Positions 7,418-13,592 of a DNA stretch of 21,070 bases are shown piece by piece. The notes below the pieces were generated by a model, which searched no databases, was not told the DNA's origin, and saw only the letters and a program-made list of their open reading frames with translations. The stretch's first letter is position 1, and each line of letters starts with the position of its first letter. This DNA is from a virus: the IMG/VR virus record IMGVR_UViG_3300043448_000879, positions 1 through 21,070 of that record. One strand, written 5' to 3'. The translations under genes and the position numbers were made by a program.

Positions 7418-8938
7418 TTAGTTACAGTTCCAACGACGGAGTGCTTTGTTGATTCTTGAATCTGGATCTCTGGATGTCTTTGCTGAAGTTAGTTTAGACT
7501 TCATACCTTTCATCCTACGACAAAAAGATGCACGACGCTTTGCTCTTTTACCCTTTGGTTTCTTTTCAGTAACTGCAGTCTGAAGTTTTGAACCTGGATT
7601 TTCACGACGATAAGCATTAACTGCTTTCTGACTCAAACCATCAGTTTTATCTTTACGATTTACTGATTGCCAATCTTCAGATAATCCAAAATCTGATCTC
7701 CAATTAGAGAACTCTTCTGCCTTAACGCAACGATTATAAGTTTTTCCAAATAATTTTTGAGTTCCCTTTTTCTTATATCCTGGCCAGCACTTCTTTGCCT
7801 CACTCATCTCACCACTATCAACATAATCTGCAGCAGAATCTAGGTAATCTGCTGCTTTAGTAATCTTTGACTGCACCCATGCTTCAATATTTCCCTCACC
7901 TTTCATTTTTTTACGAAGTCTTTTTGCTGCAGCGATAATTGTAGATAATTCGGAGCGGGCCATCGAATGTTCATGATCATAAGATTCTGGAAAATTGCCA
8001 GGATGGACAGTTGCAATATTATATTTCAATTGATTTGTGGTTAAAGCAGAAGGTCTGGAGAACATATCCCAATATTTTCCACCATACTTGCACTCATTTC
8101 TAGTTTCATCTTTTTGACACTTTGGACAATATCTAACCATTTCCATTGCTTCAGACTTAGTTCCCCAATTTGCAGCACCAACTTTACGACACTTGACCAG
8201 TGCTCCTGATGCATATGCACTTGGCCAAACATCATATCTTGATTTTACTTTATGGTAGCAAGCATCTTTAGTTCCACTACCTTTACCTGGTTTATCTTTA
8301 ACTTCTTGTAAGTCTAATTCTTCTTTCATTTTTTTCTTTGAATCTGTTGAGACATAAGTTGGTTTTGCCGCACCTGTTTTTTCTTGTTGTCCAGGATCTG
8401 CTGCTTTTTTTCGTCTTGCAGCAGATCGTCTTTGTGCTGGTGTCATGCTCGCTCTTTTTTCGGAAGAGACACACTTAGGAACTCCTTCTCCAGGTTCATC
8501 ACTTGCACAAGTTCCACCAGTTACAACATTAACCCAACCAGATTTACCATCTTTTGATTTAGATTTTCCAAACCAATCACGAAGACCTTCTTCATTCATT
8601 TTTACATCTTTGAACTTCTTATGTTCTTTTTTAGCAGACGCTTCCATTTTTTTAAGACGAGTATAATAATCTGGAATTTCATCTAAATGTTGAAGAGCAA
8701 TCTCCATCGCCAATTTATGGTCTTTGGTGTGCTCATGCTCAATTGGTTCTCCCATATCAAGTTGTTTTTGAATGAAAGAAACATCAAGACGATGCTTCTT
8801 AGCAATCTGTTCAACAGTCTTGTATGGTTTTAATTGTTCTTTCAATTTTTTCTTTCTACCTTGACAGTGAGCTCTTTGCGAAAATCCTTTTGGATTGTCA
8901 CAATCAATTGATCTTTTATATTTGTCAGACCAACTCAT
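7418..8938 (-). CDS. Modular Cys- and Lys-rich protein of unknown function (DUF5661- and DUF5872-like modules)
   Basis: 506 residues, very basic, built as a string of short modules joined by acidic linkers. In order: SIDCDNPKGFSQRAHCQGRK (residues 10-29); a helical segment with EHEHTKDH near 68-74, resembling DUF5661; GLRDWFGKS to PTYVSTDSK (118-200), resembling DUF5872; GTKDACYHKVKSRYDVWPSA to KVGAANWG (222-259); a CPKC zinc-ribbon-like motif with a further Cys (271-283); DHEHSMARSE and a long helical region (321-375); KCWPGYKKKGTQKLFGKTY (383-401); and a C-terminal RRASFCRRMKGM to INKALRRWNC (468-505). I recall these modules, in varied order, in other tailed-phage proteins. The DUF names are from memory. 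No enzymatic motif is evident. It lies 12 bp after gp16 and 1 bp before the capsid-leader gene. A DNA-associated or packaged head protein is a reasonable guess. Confidence 0.75.
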   Translation of the reverse strand: MSWSDKYKRSIDCDNPKGFSQRAHCQGRKKKLKEQLKPYKTVEQIAKKHRLDVSFIQKQLDMGEPIEHEHTKDHKLAMEIALQHLDEIPDYYTRLKKMEASAKKEHKKFKDVKMNEEGLRDWFGKSKSKDGKSGWVNVVTGGTCASDEPGEGVPKCVSSEKRASMTPAQRRSAARRKKAADPGQQEKTGAAKPTYVSTDSKKKMKEELDLQEVKDKPGKGSGTKDACYHKVKSRYDVWPSAYASGALVKCRKVGAANWGTKSEAMEMVRYCPKCQKDETRNECKYGGKYWDMFSRPSALTTNQLKYNIATVHPGNFPESYDHEHSMARSELSTIIAAAKRLRKKMKGEGNIEAWVQSKITKAADYLDSAADYVDSGEMSEAKKCWPGYKKKGTQKLFGKTYNRCVKAEEFSNWRSDFGLSEDWQSVNRKDKTDGLSQKAVNAYRRENPGSKLQTAVTEKKPKGKRAKRRASFCRRMKGMKSKLTSAKTSRDPDSRINKALRRWNCN

Positions 8939-8950
8939 TAGAAATAAGAA

Positions 8951-9373
8951 TTACTCTTTATTATTTAGAAAACCTTGTTTGAGTAGTTTTGAGAGTTCTG
9001 ATGTCGATCCAACAAAGACTGCATTATTAGTTACATTGTTAGTTGTTTTTGTAGATTCTTCTTCAACATCTTTGAGTTTTTTCTGCAAATCAATTAATTT
9101 ATCAGTTACATCTCCAACTGATTTTATTAATTGTCCGGCAACTTCATATGCTCTTGGAGAACCACCTTCACCAGCAAGTTCCATAATTCCATTAATCGCT
9201 TCCTGTCCTTTTTCAATTAATGAATATAAATTTGCACGAGTATATTCATAATCTTTTTGAATATCATCAGATTTTGTTGGAACAATATCTAAAGATGATT
9301 CTACTTTTTCCACTTCAACTAAATTGCTTTCAATATTCAAAGCACTATCCAAATTTTCAAATTTATTTTTCAT
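8951..9373 (-). CDS. 16: Terminase small subunit gp16
   Basis: Small terminase: forms an oligomeric ring that recognises phage DNA and stimulates the gp17 ATPase and cutting. 140 residues (T4 164). The central part is strongly helical: YTRANLYSLIEKGQEAINGI near residues 44-63, then MELAGEGGSPRAYEVAGQLI near residues 63-82, and VTDKLIDLQKKLKDVEEEST, a coiled-coil-like helix. This is the oligomerisation core that is conserved in T4 gp16. The N-terminal 35 residues are acidic and low in complexity. The C-terminus ends in a Asn/Thr-rich and then a hydrophobic/basic tail. It follows gp15 by 6 bp, as in T4 order 15-16. The Shine-Dalgarno is weak, so translation may depend on coupling from gp15. Confidence 0.9.
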   Translation of the reverse strand: MKNKFENLDSALNIESNLVEVEKVESSLDIVPTKSDDIQKDYEYTRANLYSLIEKGQEAINGIMELAGEGGSPRAYEVAGQLIKSVGDVTDKLIDLQKKLKDVEEESTKTTNNVTNNAVFVGSTSELSKLLKQGFLNNKE

Positions 9374-9379
9374 AATGTA

Positions 9380-10177
9380 TTAAATATCCGTTTGTTGAGT
9401 TGGACTGTAAGTTTTAGAATCATCGAAAGATAACCATTCCTCATCAAATCCAAAATTATCATCTGGATCTGCATCAATTGGATCTGGAGTAACTGTATAT
9501 CTCATTTCTCTCTTTGCGGTTTGCGTATCTGTGCTACCATAGAGATCAACTTGTACCTTACGGATAAGACCATCCGTAGTTTCTGCAATCGGACCAAATA
9601 GATATGTTTTTGCTGTAAAATTAAAAGTATAAATTAAAACTCTTCTTGTTGAAAAATCACCTTCATAATCATCTGTAAATGAAACACTATCTAAAACTAT
9701 TGGAATATCTCTTTTTTCTCCAATAGAATCAATTAAATCTATTGTTAGATTAAATGACGGTTGAAAATATGGTAATATTTGTTCTACAACTTGTAAAGCA
9801 TCATCTTGAAGTTTAGACATTAAATTTAATTGAAAACCAATATTATATGGAACTGGTAAAAAAACTTTTTTTAAATTAGACCCATCACATGCTCTAAAAG
9901 TCTGAGTTATATTTGCCTTTCTAGTTGGATCATATTGAATAGAAGTCATTTCAAATGATAACCTAGGCAAAGTCATTGCAATAGGTTTATTTAATTCTGG
10001 TTGTTGCTCTATTCTTGCTAAAAACTTTTGAATAGGTCCATATGCTAAAGGAACTTTTATTTCACTTATACTATCACCACTAGAATCTTTATGCCTTACA
10101 TTAATATCATTAAATAATGTGCCAAAGGCTATTACTGTTCTTCTTATGATTTCGTGATAGTAGTATGTACCTAACAT
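9380..10177 (-). CDS. 15: Tail sheath stabilizer and tail terminator gp15
   Basis: Forms a hexameric cap on the finished tail that stabilises sheath and tube and joins the tail to the neck. 265 residues, close to T4 gp15 (272). Family landmarks are MLGTYYYHEIIRRTVIAFGT at the N-terminus, LPRLSFEMTSIQYDPTRKAN near residues 90-109, VVEQILPYFQPSFNLTID near residues 150-167 (nearly identical to the T4 segment), KRDIPIVLDSVSFTDDYEGD near residues 175-194, and GLIRKVQVDLYGS near residues 223-235. The acidic, Asp-rich C-terminus is like that of T4. Its ATG overlaps the gp14 stop in a TAATG, so translation is likely coupled. Confidence 0.95.
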   Translation of the reverse strand: MLGTYYYHEIIRRTVIAFGTLFNDINVRHKDSSGDSISEIKVPLAYGPIQKFLARIEQQPELNKPIAMTLPRLSFEMTSIQYDPTRKANITQTFRACDGSNLKKVFLPVPYNIGFQLNLMSKLQDDALQVVEQILPYFQPSFNLTIDLIDSIGEKRDIPIVLDSVSFTDDYEGDFSTRRVLIYTFNFTAKTYLFGPIAETTDGLIRKVQVDLYGSTDTQTAKREMRYTVTPDPIDADPDDNFGFDEEWLSFDDSKTYSPTQQTDI

Positions 10178-11571
10178 TAGAATGTCCCAAAAGGATTAGA
10201 CTCTGTGAAATCGATAATGCCATCAGCCGCATTTTCAATTTCTATATTTTCACTATATTTATCATATTGATCCCATCTGTCATAGGATTGAATAGAATAT
10301 ATAGCACTGGAAGAAGATCCTACAATAATTTCACCAGGATAAAATCCTTTTGTAGCAGCATTATCTACAAAAGAAACTTTAAGAATTTTAGTATCTTTAT
10401 CCCAAGATTTAACACGTCCTTTAGTACCTGATAAAGATCCAATAACTTCTTCATTAAATAAGTATGTTCCAATTCCAGACAAAACTGGTGGTGGTGCAAT
10501 TGTAATTGTAGGTGCTTCAGTATATCCTACACCTGGGTTTAATATTCTTATGGATTGTATTGATTGTCCTAATCCCACAATAGCAAGTGCTGTAGAAGTT
10601 TGACCTGCTCCTACAGATCCAGCAATACTAACTGTTGGTGATGTTATATACCCTGATCCATTGTTCACTACAATAAACGAACTAATTCCACTACTATTAG
10701 TTTCAATTGAACATGTTGCAATTGCACCTGTTCCTCCCCCACCAACAATTGAAATAGTAGGTGCGACAGTGTAACCTGCTCCAGCATTTGTCAAAACAAT
10801 TGATTGAATAGAATAAACTCCTGCTCTTGCGGTTGTAATTGCAACTGCAGAGGCATTTTTTCCTCCTATCGGTGCTGTAGAAATGGAAACAGATGGTGTA
10901 GATGTATAATCATAACCATCATTATTTAAAAATATTTGTCTAATATATCCAGTATCAATCACTGCAGTGGCGGTAGATGTAGATCCTGTACCAATCAACT
11001 GTAGTGTTGTAATATAACCTTGATCTTCTATTTGAGTATCAATTTCATCAATACTTGTATCGATAACTTCGTCTTCATATTCAAATAATTCACATTTCAA
11101 TTCATAAACATATAATTTACCTAGTTGATAAAATGGATTTTCATGTTCAACAAATTTAACTTCAAACAATCTTTCTCCAAGTGGAAAATAAACAAGGTCT
11201 CCTTCTCTTGGACGACTAGATAATTCCAACTCAAGATCTTGTTCTGATTCTAATAAAAATGGAGAGATAAAATCTTCAAATCTCTCTCTAGATATTATTA
11301 AACTTACTTCATCTTTTAAACTTACTCCAAATTTTGATAGAATATCACCTTGTCCAGTATATCCATCATAATTATTTAAATATGCTTCTATTGCAAAATT
11401 ATCATTAAATTTTGATGATTGAATTTCTTTTAAAATTGTTTGCTTTCTTACAAATTTTCTAGGAATATAAATTACTTCAATCCCATAGATTCTCAATTGC
11501 TCATTGATTAATTCTTGAACAAGTCTTTGTTCATTGGGAGATCCTTGTAAAAAAAATGGATTAAGTGCCAT
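10177..11571 (-). CDS. 14: Neck protein gp14 with large repeat-containing insert
   Basis: Head-completion/neck protein that with gp13 seals the filled head and receives the tail. 464 residues against 256 in T4. Residues 1-165 match the T4 N-terminal domain: EVIYIPRKFV (32-41), EAYLNNYDGYTGQGDILSKF (62-81), LKDEVSLIIS (85-94), EGDLVYFPLGERLFEV (123-138) and NPFYQLGKLYVYELKC (145-160). The last 25 residues (SENIEIENAADGIIDF, then ESNPFGTF) match the T4 C-terminus. Between them, about residues 190-430 hold an insert with four Gly/Tyr-Pro repeats plus a segment with FNEEVIGSLSGTKGRVKSWD and GFYPGEIIVGSSS. The insert probably adds beta-rich surface decoration to the neck. The start overlaps the gp13 stop (TAATG). 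Confidence 0.93.
   Translation of the reverse strand: MALNPFFLQGSPNEQRLVQELINEQLRIYGIEVIYIPRKFVRKQTILKEIQSSKFNDNFAIEAYLNNYDGYTGQGDILSKFGVSLKDEVSLIISRERFEDFISPFLLESEQDLELELSSRPREGDLVYFPLGERLFEVKFVEHENPFYQLGKLYVYELKCELFEYEDEVIDTSIDEIDTQIEDQGYITTLQLIGTGSTSTATAVIDTGYIRQIFLNNDGYDYTSTPSVSISTAPIGGKNASAVAITTARAGVYSIQSIVLTNAGAGYTVAPTISIVGGGGTGAIATCSIETNSSGISSFIVVNNGSGYITSPTVSIAGSVGAGQTSTALAIVGLGQSIQSIRILNPGVGYTEAPTITIAPPPVLSGIGTYLFNEEVIGSLSGTKGRVKSWDKDTKILKVSFVDNAATKGFYPGEIIVGSSSSAIYSIQSYDRWDQYDKYSENIEIENAADGIIDFTESNPFGTF
10486..10968 (-). repeat. Four degenerate protein repeats inside gp14
   Basis: Codons 202-362 of gp14 encode four copies of a roughly 40-residue unit with the core pattern (S/R)I-X-(V/I)-L/V-X-N-X-G-X-G-Y-X-X-(A/S)-P-T-(I/V)-X-I. 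The cores are NNDGYDYTSTPSVSI, NAGAGYTVAPTISI, NNGSGYITSPTVSI and NPGVGYTEAPTITI, each followed by a Gly/Ala-rich turn. DNA identity between copies is modest, so this is an old duplication maintained at protein level. T4 gp14 has no such repeats. Confidence 0.8.
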
Positions 11572-12413
11572 TATCCAATAAAATCGTAAGGTGGTAGTTC
11601 GTAGTCCATAGACATTCTTTGAATAATATTTTCTATTTCCCTTTCTCCATCTTCATATAATTCTCTACCATTCAATTCAATTCCTCCTGGTAGTTTTACT
11701 CCTCTAAATTTAATTAAATTTTGTCCCCACTGACGTTTCATTAATGCTGTTAAATATCTTTTCAAGAAACTATCATTATAAACTTTAGTAAAATCATTTG
11801 GATCTAAGATTCTATAGCAATCAATAACTATAAATGCGTCTGTTTTTTGTGCTGCCCAATCAATATCCAGATACATTCTATTTTGTCTTTTATTAAATCT
11901 TATCTGTTTATCTGTTGTCAATAAAAAATCAATATCTTCAAGATATGTTTTTACCATTGCATATTGAAGAAGTTCGACAGAGTTAAAATAGTAAAGATCA
12001 TTTAAAAATAACTGATACTTAATACTAAACATTCCACCTGAAATTGAACTGGTATCAAATTTAAATACTTTTTCTATTCCAATAACTGAATCTGGAACTT
12101 GAATAAAATTTGAACTTTCATAGAAATTAAATGAAGTAGATCCAATACCACTAATATTAGCACTTCCTGTTGTAGTTACTATTCCGACACCATTAGTTCC
12201 TTTTGCACTTCCTCTTTTAATATCCTCTTCAGTAATTTTATATTTTAAGTACATCCTTTCAACACCATCAAAATGGCGTTCATGAAAATATTGTAAAGCA
12301 TCATCTACTAAGTCATCTATTTGATCATCATCCAAGTTTATTTCTAAAACTGGAGCACCAAGTTTTCTTAAACAATAATCTATTAATTGCTGTCTTGATG
12401 ATGGTTTTGACAT
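11571..12413 (-). CDS. 13: Neck protein gp13
   Basis: Head-completion protein that binds under the portal after packaging and works with gp14. 280 residues (T4 309). The N-terminal helical part RQQLIDYCLRKLGAPVLEIN (residues 8-27), followed by LDDDQIDDLVDDALQYFHER (27-46) and HFDGVERMYLKYKIT, is the typical gp13 opening. Further family-like segments are FQVPDSVIGIEKVFKFD-type text near residues 104-120 (here with IQVPDSVIGIEKVF), NDLYYFNSVELLQYAMVKTY near residues 147-166, and a C-terminal AQKTDAFIVIDCYRILDP, LTALMKRQWGQNLIKFRGVK and LPGGIELNGRELYEDG. Its ATG overlaps the stop of the 149-aa gene in a TAATG, and its own stop overlaps the gp14 start the same way. Confidence 0.93.
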   Translation of the reverse strand: MSKPSSRQQLIDYCLRKLGAPVLEINLDDDQIDDLVDDALQYFHERHFDGVERMYLKYKITEEDIKRGSAKGTNGVGIVTTTGSANISGIGSTSFNFYESSNFIQVPDSVIGIEKVFKFDTSSISGGMFSIKYQLFLNDLYYFNSVELLQYAMVKTYLEDIDFLLTTDKQIRFNKRQNRMYLDIDWAAQKTDAFIVIDCYRILDPNDFTKVYNDSFLKRYLTALMKRQWGQNLIKFRGVKLPGGIELNGRELYEDGEREIENIIQRMSMDYELPPYDFIG

Positions 12414-12862
12414 TAGTAAGATCCTCCATCTATTATACTAGACCAAGTTGGAATACCTGAACTATTAGTTGTTAACATATAATTTGTATCAGTTATTGCT
12501 GAAGAAGTGGATCCAGTAGAAACTAATTTATCATTTTGATTAAAATATGCAACTCCAAAAGATTCCCCTGGTGTGTAATAAAATTCCTGAGAAACTGTCA
12601 GAATTCCTGTAATATTTCCATTTCTGGCAGTAAATTCGTCAAAATTAATATCATCACCAACATATAAATCGCCATCAATGTAAACATTATTTTTAAAAGT
12701 AGATACTCCTACAAAAGTTGAAATGCCACTTACATTAAGTTGAGATACTGATGCTATTCCACCAATAACATTTTCAGAAATTGCTGCAATTGAAGACCCA
12801 GAAATACTAGAAACTACTTTTACAGCGTTTTGTTGTCCAACTCTAACTTTTATGTCTGACAT
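12413..12862 (-). CDS. Small beta-repeat virion protein upstream of gp13
   Basis: 149 residues. After a conserved-looking N-terminus (MSDIKVRVGQQNAVKVVSSI) it has repeats of the form VSGISTFVGVSTF and VYIDGDLYVGDD, then NGNITGILTV. Such text is frequent in marine T4-like phage fibre and whisker proteins and predicts a trimeric beta-helix or beta-prism. The C-terminal part (FGVAYFNQNDKLVSTGS and YMLTTNSSGIPTWSSI) resembles the tail ends of short fibre proteins. There are no cysteines. It lies where T4 carries gp12 and wac, so a short fibre or neck whisker-like role is possible but not proven. It is coupled on both sides by TAATG overlaps with the 113-aa gene and gp13. Confidence 0.75.
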   Translation of the reverse strand: MSDIKVRVGQQNAVKVVSSISGSSIAAISENVIGGIASVSQLNVSGISTFVGVSTFKNNVYIDGDLYVGDDINFDEFTARNGNITGILTVSQEFYYTPGESFGVAYFNQNDKLVSTGSTSSAITDTNYMLTTNSSGIPTWSSIIDGGSY

Positions 12863-13203
12863 TATCTAGTCACTCCCTCTCTTACCAATACCATTCCTTC
12901 AATAACTTTATTTTTTTGTCCAGATGTATCGGTAATTACAATATCATAAACATATCTTCCTGGTTTCAAAGAAGTAGTTTGTTCATTTGTGAGAGAAATG
13001 CTTATTTTTCCATCAGGGGCATCTACTACAGTGGAAGTAAAAGTTACTGCTGTAGAACTACCTGCCCACTTTCTCATTTGAGAAGAAACAGAATAACTTG
13101 TCAAATTAAAAGCAGAATTTGTAGTTGGATCTTCAAGTGTAAAAGATTGTCCAAAGTCTGCTCCAGAATTAATGACTAAATTATTTACATATACTGATGC
13201 CAT
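12862..13203 (-). CDS. Small beta-sandwich virion protein, first gene after the late promoter
   Basis: 113 residues with alternating strands: INSGADFGQSFTLEDPTT near residues 11-28, FNLTSYSVSSQMRKWAGSS near residues 32-50, then PDGKISISLTNEQTTSLKPG near residues 63-82, RYVYDIVITDTSGQKNKVIE and GMVLVREG at the end. This is the pattern of an Ig-like or BppU N-terminal-like baseplate domain (polarisation of strand pairs, LKPGRYVYDIVI turn). I recall similar small genes before gp13 in marine T4-like phages, annotated as structural. Its ATG is 24 nt downstream of a perfect late promoter, so it heads the neck operon. Its stop overlaps the next start in a TAATG. Confidence 0.75.
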   Translation of the reverse strand: MASVYVNNLVINSGADFGQSFTLEDPTTNSAFNLTSYSVSSQMRKWAGSSTAVTFTSTVVDAPDGKISISLTNEQTTSLKPGRYVYDIVITDTSGQKNKVIEGMVLVREGVTR

Positions 13204-13226
13204 CTAATTAGTCTACTTCTACACTT

Positions 13227-13234
13227 TATTTATA
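13227..13234 (-). promoter_or_regulatory. T4-type late promoter element upstream of the neck operon
   Basis: The minus strand reads TATAAATA exactly, between the stop of the 55-aa ORF (13235) and the start of the 113-aa gene (13203). It is the T4 gp55-type late -10 element, in the right orientation, in one of the few intergenic gaps. It should drive the 113-aa and 149-aa genes, gp13, gp14 and gp15, and possibly further genes. Confidence 0.8.
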
Positions 13235-13402
13235 TTATAGTCCTAAACTAGATATAACCTCTTGCTGTTTTAAATATAATTTGCAGTATAATTTTGAAAA
13301 TTTTTTAAGTTCATCAAAATCTAGACTATCAATACATCTAACATGTTTCTCATATTCAAACAATTTATCTATTGATTCTAATTTTATCTCATTTGGATTC
13401 AT
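13235..13402 (-). CDS. Small conserved-looking ORF of 55 residues
   Basis: ATG at 13402, TAA at 13235-13237. Product begins MNPNEIKLESIDKLFEYEKH and ends KLYLKQQEVISSLGL. It is helical and charged, with two cysteines (in VRCID and LYCKL), and no signal peptide or membrane segment. A near-ideal Shine-Dalgarno AAAGGAG (13410-13416) sits 7 nt before the ATG. It overlaps the end of the 67-aa gene by 14 bp and is followed directly by the late promoter, which fits a real last gene of the preceding transcript. I recall similar short ORFs at this place in marine T4-like phages. No function is known to me. It is too short for usual gene-length cut-offs and may be missed in annotation. Confidence 0.7.
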   Translation of the reverse strand: MNPNEIKLESIDKLFEYEKHVRCIDSLDFDELKKFSKLYCKLYLKQQEVISSLGL

Positions 13403-13592
13403 TGATAATCTCCTTTAAAAGCAGTTTAATCTCTTCAATATCTTTTTTCATCTCATCTAATTCTCTTTTTTGAGAATTTCTATTATTTAAACTATTAACA
13501 TACTGATTATATGATATGTTATCACAATTGACAATTGCACCTGATTCCTCATCTCTATATAAATTTGGGTGTCCTTTTACTGGTATCATCAT
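13389..13592 (-). CDS. Small hypothetical protein of 67 residues with C-terminal coiled coil
   Basis: The N-terminal half, IPVKGHPNLYRDEESGAIVN (residues 3-22) followed by CDNISYNQYVNSLNNRN, looks like a small conserved fold. The C-terminal half, QKRELDEMKKDIEEIKLLLK (residues 41-60), is a clear heptad-type helix likely to dimerise or trimerise. Its ATG overlaps the stop of the giant DUF4815-type gene as ATGA, so translation is probably coupled. A second ATG three bases later is an equal start candidate (66 residues). Small proteins of this type follow the DUF4815 gene in marine T4-like phages as I recall; no role is proven. A chaperone or assembly partner for the giant fibre protein is a guess from position and coiled coil. 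Confidence 0.75.
   Translation of the reverse strand: MMIPVKGHPNLYRDEESGAIVNCDNISYNQYVNSLNNRNSQKRELDEMKKDIEEIKLLLKEIINESK
13410..13416 (-). promoter_or_regulatory. Strong ribosome binding site for the 55-aa ORF
   Basis: AAAGGAG on the minus strand with a 7-nt spacer to ATG 13402. It is among the best Shine-Dalgarno matches in this window and decides that the short ORF is translated. It lies inside the end of the 67-aa gene. Confidence 0.7.

Noticed and set aside
8895-9251. Plus-strand open frame of 118 codons opposite gp16
   Set aside because: Ser/Thr/Leu-rich product is the usual antisense shadow of a helical gene; gp16 on the minus strand explains the region.
10252-10262. GATAAATA late-promoter-like match inside gp14
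   Set aside because: One mismatch to the consensus, deep inside a coding sequence, and far from a downstream gene start.
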